This document shows, one piece after another, positions 33,701-48,700 of a stretch of 64,000 bases of DNA. The position numbers and the translations under genes are program-made. Position 1 is the stretch's first letter, and the number at the start of each line of letters is the position of its first letter. The stretch covers positions 16,792,860-16,856,859 of the forward strand of contig JASFXZ010000005.1 of assembly GCA_032209605.1 (NCBI GenBank). The letters are read 5' to 3'. This DNA is from Mactromeris polynyma (taxonomy: Eukaryota; Mollusca; Bivalvia; Venerida; Mactridae). The notes beneath the pieces were generated by a model. It searched no databases, was not told the DNA's origin, and worked only from the letters and a program-made list of their open reading frames with translations.

Positions 33701-36700
33701 ACATTTTTGGGAGCATTTGACTCTTACAAGTGCTATATCTTGTGTACTATGTTATGCAAACTAGCAAATTGTTATTATGTCACAATTTTATGATAGATGT
33801 GTACATTTGGTTTACATTATCATAATCCAAATTCATAGACATTCAGTAAAAATGGTTAGCAAATATATCTTGTTTAACTGCACAACCTCTTCTTGTTTAT
33901 TTTTGTCCTGAATTTTGTTATAAGTCAGAAACAGCACAAATCCGACATACCTTGAAGATACAACTAATAGCAAATTAAATACAAAAGAATTGCTGCAACA
34001 AATATGAATTTTATTTACTACCGAACATTTTATGCAGTTAAATACACATTCATGAATTAACAATAGAAGTCGGATCAGTTCTGTCGAATTCATCAGGTCC
34101 AAAATTCTATTAAAAAGTAAACATGGTTTCAAATAGCCAATTTCATTTCGACAAGCATAAGTAGATACATTGGGACGTGACATTTATTTCGGATGATACC
34201 ACGTATTCCGATAGAAGGATGTCAATAAACAAGGTGCGACTGACAGTATATTGACAGAAATAAAAATATCTACTCTGAAAGAAATATGTACATGTACAAT
34301 AAAGATATTATATGACAATTAAAACTACATGGTTCTTTTTTAAACAAAAACATGTCTCCCCGATGACATCAAAGGGCCATTATTCAGTGAAAAATCATCT
34401 GAGCGAAACGGAATGACAATGATTCCCAACTACACTTTATGCATATCAATCCTGTGAAGTTTTGTTGAAATCCAACCAGTCTTATTTGAGATGAAGCGCA
34501 GACAAACACTGTACATGCATAAAAACAGAGGGCAATCACTCAGTGAAAATTATCTGAGCAGAACGAAACGACAAGGATTCACAACTACACTTGATGCTTA
34601 TCAATCATGTGAAGTTTGGTTGAAAGCCAACCAGCAATATTGGAGATGAAGCGCGGACAATAAATATGAATAAACACATCATAGGGCCATAACTCCGAGC
34701 ATTATCCGAGCAGAACGAAACAACAAAGATGCACAACTACCCTTGATGTTGATTAATCCTATGAAGTTTGGCTGAATTTCACCCAACAGTATAGGAGATG
34801 AAATGCTGACGAGCTGAAAGTGGACTGACGGACAGACAGACGTCAAGACAAAATGTGTCTCTAAGGGAGACATAAAAATGAGGTCCGACTGTATATCAAC
34901 AGAAAGAAAAACATCTATACTGAAACAAAAAAAAACATTAATAAAAACAATTCTTGTATTGCGACATTGTACAACACTGAAAACTACATGACATCTCCTT
35001 ACATAATAACTCTTACATGCTGCATTCAACAGAACATATTAACTTAACTATTGAATTGAAAAATATAAAGATCTAAATAATCATGTCATTTCATGATGCA
35101 CCTCATTATTGAGAATAAAAGTAATGATATGTTGTATAATAATCATATTTCATGAGAGCACTTTTACTAACTAGACGACCTGAGTGAAGGCTACATGTCA
35201 AGCCCACCAATTATCAAGAGAATACCAATATATAATGCTGTACAGTGAGTGCATATCTATTTCACCCATTTGTGACTTCTGAGTGTGATCTTGACCTTTG
35301 AGCTATCTTAATCAATGGCATATAGGTCTTGGCTTAAACTGGATCTTGCCAAGATAATCAAACGGTTGACGCATCAATTATCAATCTCAGTGATCTACCA
35401 CCCTTTCAGTCCAGAATTTTTTTTTCTCTCTCAACTGGTGGTGATATTGGAGCAATGGTGGCTGAAATGTGTTGGGGATGATGCTCCTCAAGCGTCATGT
35501 TAACAACAGATTTACAACAAATTCCATACAAATTTCCATCAGCAGATTAGGAATATATTCATACTCCTTTGTCACAGTTCAATTATTGTTGGTTGCCTTT
35601 GAGTATGTTCATTTGCATCTGGAACAAAAATAGATTATAGTTCATATTATTTGAAAATAGAACTTGTAACCAAAATAAAAATCACTAAGAACATCAAGTT
35701 TATACAAGTTTGCATTGGAATCTACAAGGAAATTCAGATTTAGACTGTGCTGCACTATTTGCAAGTATCACCAGGATGTAACCAGTACTTTTTATCAAAC
35801 TAGATTTGATATTCACATTCAGTTGATTTGAAATTTCAGTAGCAATAGTGTGCCAACCAGATAATGTCAAGTTACAGCAGTCAATTTTAGCTGTAAACCA
35901 TTTATGAGAATAACTTCACACTGATTAAATTACCAATATAATGTTTAGCATAAGTATTTGTCAGTCAGAAATATTACAAATGTTTTGCCTCTAAAGTTTT
36001 CAAGAATTCAGAGCAGAAGCAGTGATGACAAATGTGGAGTTTAGCCTAGACTTCCCAACTTTATTAATCAGTTGTCAATCACATTGGTTACTCAATAATG
36101 CTCAAAATAAAATTAAAATATGTAAACATAATAAGTACCTGAAGCCATTTTGTTTTGTAGTCTAGTGGCTACTCAGTAGATGCATGTTGAAGCTTTCTTC
36201 TGCAATTGAAAATGTATTAACATCAAGCCTAAAAGCATGATAGGATTTATTGGAAATGTTGTACACCATATATTTACAGTAAAACCTCACTTAAATACCA
36301 TCTCAATTAGACCTCCTCAAAATTAATATCACAATTTGAAAGGCCATTTTCATTGTTTACTCTTTATTCAACCTCATTGTTAAGACCACCTCAATAAGAA
36401 AACCAGTTTTCAAGGATCTCAGTTACTGAGTTAGTGATGGCGCGATTATAGAAAATAATCAAAAATCTTCACTGGACATCCGATGTCGGCGACATTCAAA
36501 TATTACAGTTATATAGAAATGGTTTCAATGTACTCAGTCAAATACAAATATACAAAGTAATAGATATGAGAAAAGTTTCCATTAAATAGAGTGAGAAACT
36601 TCAAAGTAGCCATAGATATAGTGTAGTAACCTGGTAACTGGAAATGCAAGGGTCTGTTTTCATACTTTGATAGAATGAGAAAAGTAACCATTCAGTTGAC

Positions 36701-39700
36701 TTGGTAACCAAAAGTAACTTCAAAGTAACCATATATATAGTGTAGTAACCTGGTCACTGGAAATGCAAGAGTAGTTTTTTCATATTATGATAGTATGATA
36801 AAAGTTACCAATAATTACAGAGAGTAACCAAAAGTCACTTCAAAGTAACCATAGATATAGTGTAGTAACCTGGTAACTGGAAATGCAAGGGTTGTTTTTT
36901 CATGAAATTCTTCCTTTTTTTAAGCATTTAGTATACTAGGGTAATGTTGAAGAAATTCTCCAAATTCTCCAAAAGTATGAGTAGGTACCAAAGAGATAGA
37001 AGAAGTAACCTTCAGTTACCAAAGGAAAGAGTGGGTTACTTATGCACCATTAGGGTCATATATGCAAAGTAAACATACAAAAACATTTATTGAATGATGA
37101 AATGATTTAATGACATAAGATCGAGTGTGTAAAACCTAATTGCTGTTAAATGTAGAAAAATAGATATATATATAAAGTTGTATAAATGAAATTAACTGTC
37201 AGCATTGTACTTACACTAAAAAACAAAATGTTTCGATTATGTCCAATTCGGTTATCGATAATGAAACTTGTCCGATTATCCATCACTAGTCTCAGTGTGG
37301 TTTTATTATATATAGTTCAACAGAAATAGCTATTAATTTATAGCATTTTGTTCTGTTGTTTTATAATAGTATTCCTGATGAAGACTGACAAACTGAAACT
37401 CACAATATCAAATCTTTTTAAATGTTATTTCACAGCAAAGTAATCTTTTAATCTATGTTTGTACTAATAATTAGTATACTTACTGGCATGCAACATACAT
37501 TGTACTATGGGAATCGTTTGTGCTTCTACTAAGCGTTTTGCTCTATGGTAACATTTTCCAAGGGCCTAGCTCCATTAGCACTGTTTTTAGAACAGACGCC
37601 CACTTTGTCTGAAATATATATAGATACTCTTAATGATAGAAGCCACTAGTTGAAATGTATGAATGAAATACAACAACAAATTCTATTCAAAAATGAAATC
37701 ATGCAAATATTTCCATAACACTGGACATTATAATTATGTCATGAGAAATTTCAAGATGAAAAATAGGATGTAAATGATCAAATAAGTGTCAGGGGTTCCA
37801 TTTGACCCTTGTTTGACCCTTAGGATTCTGGCTGAAGGGTCAATTTTTCTCTTTATTGTAGGCATTTTGGCCATAAAATGGCAACGTCTGGTCAAAAATT
37901 ATCAAAATGACCCTTGAGATTCAGCACCTAGTGGAATCCCCGAGTGTATAAATATATAAAACAAATGTTAACTGACAGTCATGAGCACGCACATAGACCG
38001 TATCGCTATTGTGGCGACTATATCAAGCCCATTGCTAAGGGCTCAATAATAATATACTTTTAACATAAAACTACTCTAAAATGAAGTGCATTAAAGAATG
38101 TATTACCCAATTGGTGGGTATATGCTGTTAGAAGATGGCTTCAATGTTTCATAGCTTCAAGAAAAAATTTACCTTCATTTCAAGTACAGTGCCACCTAAT
38201 GTTTCAGCACAATGATTGGTTACATCTTTCAACAATGGTTTTAATACTTCATTGTCTTTCATACATGCAACCTACATTTAAAATAATCATGATTAGTCCA
38301 ATGCTTTTTACTCACCAGATTTACTTATAAATAGCTTTACTAATATTCCTATGACATGTAAAACATTCTGTACCAACAAACATTTTATTTTCTAACAAAT
38401 ATTTTCCTATCATGCTTCATGGTACAAATGTAATAAGAATATTATTGTAAATAGGCCATATAGAACATTAAAATAGTTAGTTTGAAACTTTCAAGTAACT
38501 GTGGTTCATACAGAACATTTGACACAAAATTCAAGTGCTTTTGAAGGATTTACTTCTTATCAGGACTAATGCTTACTACCAACTCAATACAAAGTTTAAA
38601 AAAGAAAAAAGAACATGATTATCAAAAGAAAAGCATAAAAACATGCTTTACAAGATATCTAAACTGACCTAAGAAAATTGTTATTTGACTTAATTAACAG
38701 ATGAAAATATTTAAATAACAATTCAATGTAGTTACCTTACACACTTGAAATATCCTACTCCTCTGGCTGATAAAAGTGATATGTGGGGTCATCCAGATCA
38801 TAATCAAGATCATAGTCATACATGTATGTCTTCTGTGTTAGAGCTTGATCATTCAAACTTCAACCTAAGTAAATAACATATACATAAATACATAATACAT
38901 ATAGGTCTTATGTTTTACAAACCAAACATTATCAATAACAAGGTGGGCATAGTTGTCCTGATTTGCTCACTTTAGTTTCACAGCTCAAACATTACAATCA
39001 GACATAATTTTACAAGGAATTAGTATGGGTATAGGCAAAGTGATAACACTTCCAAATTTGTCTGATGAATCTTAATAATTTTAACTATCAAGGTTCATCA
39101 GAATACACCTACAGTTGAATTTTACCAAGCATGGGGAATCAGCTTCTGAATCTTTCTATTTGACCAGTTAATTTAGTCTTATGATGGATCAAATTTATTT
39201 GAGAAATTGTAGAAGTTGAGGCTAGGAAGCGTCTGAATAACTTTGGGATGGGAGACTTCCTCTCACTAAGCAGAAGCCCAAATGGACCAAAAATACAATG
39301 ATCCATGACAAGACAAGGCATGAGGAAGCAAAACATACATCATACTACAGGTATAAAGAAATGTGCACTTAGTTACAGAGTGTACTTTACATCCGAGTTA
39401 CTAACATGATACTAGTACATGATACACTGCCTTAGTAGATTTTTGTTGGCCTATCATGTTGTACCAAGAACATAACTCTCAATTACATTGCCATCAGAAA
39501 TGTAGTGATTTGGGGTTAGACAGATAGACATCAGAACTTTTCCCCTTGATTTACCTCAATGGTAGCAGCGGTGTTTGATAGCACACAGTGGTTGAGCTTC
39601 GGAAGGAGGATGTGCAGTGATGTGGGGTAAGAAGGCTATCAGTTTAGCTCAGTCAATAGAGCGCCGTACTAGTATTTCAGGGGTAGTGGGTTCGAGCCCT

Positions 39701-42700
39701 ACCCCTTTAAATTACTTTTATAATCACCAGAATTCATTAACTCTAAAATAATATACATGTGGGAGGAGAAATTGTCATTCTTGATCGAGGCATGAGGGAA
39801 TCAAACCCAGGTCACATCACCTGGATTACAAGTCCAGCGAATTAAACACAAATTTAAAGTATGCTTTACACACGTATATTGATCTTCGGAGGGTGGGGTA
39901 CTGTTAATTTACGAAGCTGACTCCAGTCTATCACACATTCTTAAGCGAATTATACAAGTACTTGAAATTTGACAACATATTGTTTACGTTCAATACGATA
40001 ACAATCATTTTGAGAAAATCCCTCTTACCTGTCTATCACGCATTTTGCAACTGTAGAATCGTTTTGCGCTCCAATACACTATTTTACTTGAATCCACAAG
40101 ATCACCTCGTCCCCGATGTTCACATTTTGTCAGCCGAAACAGTTTTTGTGGCTAGTTTGCGTACACATTTTAGCGATAGCCGTTTATTTAGCAGGCATCA
40201 CGAAGGCCGTCAGTCTGTTTACAATTGATTGCGCACGCGCGGAATTCCAGTGCAAATTTCTGAAACCTCCCATAATCCTCAGCGCTGGTTCTATTTTTAA
40301 TTTTTATACCGTTAGTAACGCTATAGATTTTGCGAAGGAAAAATGTTAAAAACTGGCGTAATTTCATAACTTTTCGATCATTTTAATCATTCAATTATCT
40401 TATTTTACTGTCATCGAACGAACAAGACGATAAAAATCGGTTTTTGGAACAATTTATTGATTTTTTTGCAATTTAGAATCTGGAGTCGAGTCCCTTTAAG
40501 TATTGGTTATATATTACCTGCATAGTTGATATATTTCTTTAAATAGTGTCATAAAAACAATGACAAGGGAGACAACTTCTAAAATCGCTCTAGCTATTTG
40601 TAATGGACCGTTATATACTGTGGCATCTTTGACTGTCACTGACACAATAGCGGAGAATGTGATGCAAAACAATGCGAACACATACTTAAGTGCATTATAT
40701 CTGAAATTATAATAGGAAATCATGTGGTCGTTTGTGACGTCATTGTGTTTCTGCAGCAAATTAAGGTAGCGTTTAAGTTACGAATATAGCGCTGTACACA
40801 CGGCTTACTTTATCCTACCCCTAGTCAATCATCTATTACATGGATGATGCTTTCGGTTTTTAAACACTACCAGAAACATTCACCAACAAAGCTTCGCTAA
40901 ATGTCTTCGTTGATCAGAACGGTGCATTATTCCTGCTCCATTACAAGTTGAGGTACAACTCATTTTATCGACTTTGAAACAACATTTTTTAACAAATAGT
41001 GTAACTTTTTTCTATTATCTGACATAAATATGACTTTTGTAATCCGCTGGAAAATCTTTGTTCGCTATACTCGGCACTGAACTATATAAGCGAAATATCT
41101 AATACAATAAGAATCCCTTACTTCAATTGTTACTCTCCTGGCTTTAATTACATTTCATTGATATCGAACCATAAGCTCTAGAAACACCAAATTATCTTTC
41201 CATACGTCCTTGCTCTCATCAACGACGTGATAACAGCTGCACGAGTAAAACATCGCGTGTAGATAAGTATTATTAGCCAGGGGCGTAGCCAGAGCTGGCA
41301 GTATGTGTATGCAAACAATCTAGTGGGCCAAAAACCATAATAACCCGGAATTACCCGTTTTCTAGAACGTTCGTGGTGCAATTTTGTCACATTTTCACAA
41401 GCAATACAGCAAATGTTGAAGTGTTATATATTCAGAAACTGAAGACATGCAAAGAATTAACTTACACAAATCTTTTTTTAGCGTATGCCTTCCATTTTCT
41501 CCTTACTAGTAACCTTACTGTGTCGTGATACACAATTTTCTGAAGTGTACATTTAATTCACAGACATGTTAATGTTTTTTTTAATAGAACAGCTTCCATG
41601 TATAGTCTGAGAAAATGCAATTTCAATCACAATTTCAACAAACCCTAAAATATGTAACAGTTGTACATGATTAAAAAATAGCAACGTATGTCGATACGTT
41701 AAACAAATCTGGAAAAACATGCTGACCATGGCTGATGGACCTATATCATCAATTTTGACACCATGCCATAGCATCTTGCGTGTAGAAAATGCGCATTAAA
41801 TGACATGTCCATGAAATAACCAGCGTAATGAACAACATGGCAACGATAAACAATGTCGTGACAATACTTAAACACTCAATTCATATATGTATACGTAATT
41901 GCTCGGTGCCTACATACTTTATTGCCTTGTTTCGCAATAATCTGAAAGGGTGATTGTTCAGAACTTTCAAACAAAGGATGCGTAGGTGGTCGCCCCGATT
42001 CATCGCCTTCTAAAATGTTGTAGTATACACGACGGCTTTTGAAGGATCCTCTTTCTTCTAGCATACAATCCAACACCGACATAATTGTTTGCTGTAAAAC
42101 GAAAACAAAACTAACCAGTTCGCAAAAGTTAAGAATATTACTCCTTTTGTCGGTATTCGAACAAAAAAGAACATAAAGCTTTGATGCACATACATTTCTT
42201 TTGTCAGCTTCGAAATCCATAACAAATATACACGTAGTGGTCTTTAGACAACTAGATGTGTTTTGCATATGATTTTGCACTTCGGATTCAGTATCCGTAA
42301 AACATTCCGTCATTAGACTTAGGTTGTTGCATTAAACCATTAATTAATAACATAGGCATTTTACATTCCCATAAGCAAATCAATAACAAATGTTCGGTTT
42401 TGACCCAGAAGCCGTAGACCACCTTCTATTGGGTATGGTAGTAGTATGCTTGTTCTGCATCAAATGGAGAACGCTAAACAGTGTATCTACTTTATTATCA
42501 AATTGTCAAATTATTACCTGCATGCTTGTCTCGTATTGCAACAGTTCTTGTAATGAAAATTCAGCCTTCTTCTTAGTATGTCCAATAAAAATACTTCGAA
42601 CACTGAAAATACATAATACAAGTACGACATGATAATATGGTCGTATCGACAGTTAGAACGCGTACACAATCTGCAGAGTTCAGATCTTCAAACACTAACC

Positions 42701-45700
42701 CCAAGCCAAACGTTAGTTCATAAACAAAACCTGCAGCAAAGTACAGTAAGATACCTTCGGTTATTCAATATTCAATATGTGTTTAGCGTCAGTGTCGATA
42801 AAAACAAAATGATCTTAAAAGGTTCTATGTACAAAATATTTCGTCCCACAAACAAAGACAGTAGGCATCAATACATAATAAGTTATTTGTAGATTTTGAA
42901 CGCTGTCATAAATTGGCTACTTGACACATTGTTATCGGCTAAATGGGCAAATGTCATTATTTGTTATTTGCATTACAGGGGATATCTGACATTTTCAGAT
43001 ATGCCATTTTCGACTGTCGAAAACCTTAAGGTCTGAGGATGCTTAACAAAGATCCAAATTGGTATGACGAAATATAATGAATATAAAGTCATGGAATGTA
43101 TGCATACACAATTCTATAGTTTTGCCTAAAACATCGATAGCTCTGCATTTTCCACACTTTAAACCGCTGGAATATAGGCCGAACGACAAACTGTATATGG
43201 TTAATTTACAGGCTTATTTTCACAATGTCAATAAATGTGAAGTTGTGGTTTTCAATGAACAAAGTCTGTGCGACAAGAGGGGGGATTTTAAGACCATATA
43301 CAATCTCGGAGAGTGATAGTTACCGTCATCTGGGAGTGATTAGTGATAAAAATGTGTCCACCAGAGAAAACATCAATGATGAGCATTGTTGTGGACTTTT
43401 GACATTTTCATATTTCTTGATTTAACCAGACTTCGATAACGTACCCCCATGTGGACGCTACACACAGATCCATATTTGTATGGCTTTATTTTGGTACGGA
43501 ATTTTTCATGTCTTTTAAGTGAAGACATTGTCCTTTTCAGTTTGTAATCATTTCAGCCGAATAATCGGCTGTAACACCCTGTTCATACACCCAATGAAAA
43601 AATGTGTCCAAAAACTACACTGGAAAAATACATCTAAATATGGCTCGGCTATCGAATGTTGGACATACATTACCATGCGGCTTGTTACAATTTAAACTGT
43701 GTTTATACGGCTGTTTATATCAAGATATGAGTATTCCCCGAATACTGAAAGAAAGAGTGAAATTTTACAGGGAACGCCACAAACACACGTGAATGCGGTT
43801 GAGCCTACTATTACTATCATAGATATATACTTTGTGCTCTGAATACATTATATAATTACTTGCTTTTGTAAAGCTAAATACGCAGTCATCGTAATTGGTT
43901 GGGTGTTATTTTACAATGTGTCATATATAATTTGTACACTTATGGATGTATGAATTTTCACTTACAATTTGTTTGGCATGTGGTAAAGTAACAAACGACA
44001 CATATCATCATTTCTGTCTTCGAAAGCAATTCCAAATGGTAATACTTCGTTTTTGTCACGGATTATGGGTGATGCATCATGTTCTAACAATGTTGCGGCA
44101 ACCACTGAAATTCATGTGAACGCAACGAATTTGGATATATATCCTATGTTTGTCAATAAAATATAAATATATTCATATGTCATGTCATTAAACACAGTTA
44201 TGGAGTATTTATAACAACATTTAAAATGCCACCATGCTGGTGAAAATAAACGGTGTTTCAAATTAATATGAACACCGTTTTAACAGACAGTAATTTTTTA
44301 TTGTATTTGTAAAATAATTACAGTTTTATAATACGTTTCACTACATTCCAGTGATTTTCAGTATCAGCAATGTATACATATATACATGTGTGTATAACTG
44401 ATCTATAATGTTGGTCGATTCTTTTGTACTCATGTTATGATGAATTTACCTCGGAGGTTTCTCTTAACAGCATGGTGTAATGGTGTTTTGCCATCGCAAT
44501 CGACGGCTGAAGTGTCTGCACCTTGGAGTATTAAAGTGTTCACAAGTACTAGGAGCTACAATGGTGGTAATCATGTACAATTTATGTGAACTCGTGCAAA
44601 AATCGTTAATTAGTATGGAATAATATAGAAATACATTTCAAAGTATTTATGAATGTAAACCTTTAACAGAGTAGAATCTAGTTTCAATAATGAAGTGTAC
44701 ACAGTGTTTGTAATCGTTGACTCAAAAATGACATGTTAAAACATCAACATTTGAGTTCTTTTTAGACATACATCGCCGCGTAAGGAGGGTAATGGTTGGT
44801 TATTGTAAGTTTGCATGGAGAAGGTCTTTCAATCTCGATAAGATTCTTGATAGTATTATCAATGTTTCGAATATTTGTAAGGTGTTGTATTTCGGTATTC
44901 ATTTAGCGAAATCCAGTTGCACCAAAATTAACAAATATTGTGCAACCCTAAAAACATTTAGAAAAAAAAACTCCAATGCGGTTACAACATATCCTAGACA
45001 TTCAATATAAATCACACCAGGTAGCAATGTTAGACGAATGATCAAATGCTCATTAATACACATGTTAGGAATGATAGCGCATCACGAAACAATAGAACAC
45101 TGTCTACCAAACCTTGGTTTTCCTATCTGACACAACGTGTAGCAAAGCCATGTCCTTGCCTCCTCGTTTTTCTATATGCTTTTCAATGATAGCTGCTAAC
45201 GTTGCTTCTTGTCGACCAATCAATGCTTTCTCAGTCTTTAGCGATATCTGTAAATAATATTATTTCCACAACACTTATTTTGTTGCTTACTCATGCATCA
45301 ACAGTGATTGCTTATCAAAATAAGTTGTATGTCTTGCGTATATTCGTTCTTATCAACATTGGGCACTAATAATTCTAACTAGGTGTGCTTATATTATTAA
45401 CATCATTGCCCGGATTATCGGCCTTGTCATCATCATCACCATCACTACTTTTATAAAGTTGGTGTCGGCGTTATTGCTATACACAATGTATGTATGACTA
45501 TCGACATTTTGGAAAATTTCTAGTCCTGAATTCGTTTATTTTAATCGTCGTCATCTACACTAGTAATGCCATATTCATAATCATCATTATCATTTAGCTA
45601 TCGATTTAACCACCGATATCGTCATCAGTTTATTTGTAACTTACACGATCATAATTAAAATTTACATGCATTAATAACTATAGTAAAATAATTCAATGAC

Positions 45701-48700
45701 AATGGAATAGTAATAATAACATCAAATAAACACACATGTACTCGTAAATTATACTCAAATATATATATAGGTTTACGATTGCTGTACGTCAAAAATCGTA
45801 AGTAAAGGTCATACATCACTTTCAAAACCCTCTGAATGTTCCATTTCTTTAAAGCTTGAAGGTTCCATGACATCTTCGCTTTGGAATTCTGTTTCATCTG
45901 TAAATGAATGAACATAGACTACATATACATATTAAAACATGAACATTTGAGTTCTTTTAAAACATACGTCGCCCGCGTAAGGAGGGTTATAGTTGGTAAG
46001 TGTATGCTTGCATGGAGATGATCTTGCAATTAAGAGTCTCGATAGTATTACCAATTTCTCGAATATTTGTAAGGTGTTGTATTTCCGTATACGCGAAATC
46101 CAGTTGCAATACAAATATTGTTCAACCCCAAAATCCGTTAGAAAATATCACTCCCATGCGATTACCACATATCCTAGAAATTTAATATAAATCACACCAG
46201 CTATGTTAATCGAATGATCAACATGCTCCTGAATACACATGTTAGGAATGATAGCGCATCACGAAACAATAGTACACTAACTACCAAACCTTATAATCGA
46301 TTTTCATTTCTGACACAACGTAAAGAAAAGCCTTGTCCTTGCCTTCTTCCACAAATGCGTCATTCCATTGTTCTTCTGACGTTTCTTCTTGTAGACCAAT
46401 CGATGATGTCAATATCTGTAAATAATATTCCCACACCACTTACTTTGTAGCTAACTCATACATCAACATTGATTGCGTATCAAATGAGTTGTATTTCTTG
46501 CGTATATTCGCTCTTATCAACATCGAGCACTGATAATACTATCTAGGTGTGCTTATATAACATGCAATAATAACTATATCAAACGTTTGTTTATGAAGGC
46601 AAAGTCTTAAGATACGTCAACACGCACCTTATGGTACGGAACGACTTTCTATCTAGATAATACTACAATTAAAAATGATTCAATGACAATGAAATAGTAA
46701 TAATAGCATCAAATAGACACACATGTACTCGTAAATTATACTCAAATATATAGATAGGTTAACGATTGCTGTACGTCAAAAAACGTAAGTAAAGGTCATA
46801 CATCACTTTCAATAACGGGTACAGAATTCAGTGGTCGAAAGCGTTTAGGTTGCATGACATATTTGCTTTGGAATGCTGTTTCATCTGTAAATGAATGAAC
46901 ATAGACTACATATACATATTAAAACATGAACATTTGAGTTCTTTTTAGACATACATCGCCCGCGTAAGGAGGGTTATAGTTGGTTATTGTAAGTTTGCAT
47001 GGAGATGATCTTGCAATTAAGAGTCTCGATAGTTTTACCAATTTCTCGAATATTTGTAAGGTGTTGTATTTCCGTATACGCGAAATCCAGTTGCAATTCA
47101 ATTAACAAATATTGTTCAACCCCAAAATCCGTTAGAAAAAATCACTCCCATGCGATTACCACATATCCTAGAAATTTAATATAAATCACACCAGCTATGT
47201 TAATCGAATGATCAACATGCTCCTGAATACACATGTTAGGAATGATAGCGCATCACGAAACAATAGTACACTAACTACCAAACCTTATAATCGATTTTCA
47301 TTTCTGACACAACGTAAAGAAAAGCCTTGCCCTTGCCTTCTTCCACAGATGCGTCATTCCATTGTTCTTCTGACGTTTCTTCTTGTAGACCAATCGATGA
47401 TGTCGATATCTGTAAATAATATTCCCACACCACTTACTTTGTAGCTAACTCATACATCAACATTGATTGCGTATCAAATGAGTTGTATTTCTTGCGTATA
47501 TTCGTTCTTATCAACATCGAGCACTGATAATACTATCTAGGTGTGCTTATATAACATGCAATAATAACTATATCAAACGTTTGTTTATGAAGGCAAAGTC
47601 TTAAGATACGTCAACACGCACCTTATGGTACGGAACGACTTTCTATCCAGATAATACTACAATTAAAAATGATTCAATGACAATGAAATAGTAATAATAG
47701 CATCAAATAAACACACATGTACTCGTAAATTATACTCAAATATATAGATAGGTTAACGATTGCTGTACGTCAAAAAACGTAAGTAAAGGTCATACATCAC
47801 TTTCAATAACGGGTACAGAATTCAGTGGTCGAAAGCGTAAAGGTTGCATGACATATTTGCTTTGGAATGCTGTTTCATCTGTAAATGAATGAACATAGAC
47901 TACATATATATATTAAAACATGAACATTTGAGTTCTTTTTAGACATACATCGCCCGCGTAAGGAGGGTTATAGTTGGTTATTGTAAGTTTGCATGGAGAT
48001 GATCTTGCAATTAAGAGTCTCGATAGTTTTACCAATTTCTCGAATATTTGTAAGGTGTTGTATTTCCGTATACGCGAAATCCAGTTGCAATTCAATTAAC
48101 AAATATTGTTCAACCCCAAAATCCGTTAGAAAAAATCACTCCCATGCGATTACCACATATCCTAGAAATTTAATATAAATCACACCAGCTATGTTAATCG
48201 AATGATCAACATGCTCCTGAATACACATGTTAGGAATGATAGCGCATCACGAAACAATAGTACACTAACTACCAAACCTTATAATCGATTTTCATTTCTG
48301 ACACAACGTAAAGAAAAGCCTTGTCCTTGCCTTCTTCCACAGATGCGTCATTCCATTGTTCTTCTGACGTTTCTTCTTGTAGACCAATCGATGATGTCGA
48401 TATCTGTAAATAATATTCCCACACCACTTACTTTGTAGCTAACTCATACATCAACATTGATTGCGTATCAAATGAGTTGTATCTATTGCGTATATTCGTT
48501 CTTATCAACATCGGGCACTGATAATACTATCTAGGTGTGCTTATATAACATGCAATAATAACTATATAAAACGTTTGTTTAAGAAGGCAATGTCTTAAGA
48601 TATTATAAAAAGTCAACATGCACCATATTGTTACGGAACGACCTACTATCTAGAAAATACTACAATTAAAAATAATTCAATGACGATTAAATAGTAATAA

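Larger units (their letters stand above)
29134..40498. mobile_element. TTAA-flanked TIR pair spanning most of channel intron 9
   Basis: AAAGGGACTCGACTCCAGA at 29136 is repeated exactly inverted at 40477-40496, and each copy is bordered by TTAA. A TTAA target is known for piggyBac-type and some other DNA transposons. The two ends are 11.36 kb apart and lie within one channel intron. I found no transposase between them; the interior has a P2X7-like relic, exon-like pieces and repeats. It could be one large element or two separate short elements in opposite orientation. Confidence 0.45.

Noticed and set aside
39635..39712. Functional tRNA gene
   Set aside because: The A and B boxes are good, but the anticodon and acceptor stems do not pair well; a SINE or relic is more likely.
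41553..41774. Minus-strand frame MLWHGVKIDD as a channel exon
   Set aside because: Exons 7 and 8 already join in phase 0, and this frame has no good donor and no similarity to the channel linker.
44790..45010. Third conserved frame (TEIQHLTNIR) in each 994-bp unit as exon C
   Set aside because: The reading frame is conserved for a while, but there is no acceptor common to the copies, the copies differ by a frameshift, and the required phase between A and B does not fit.
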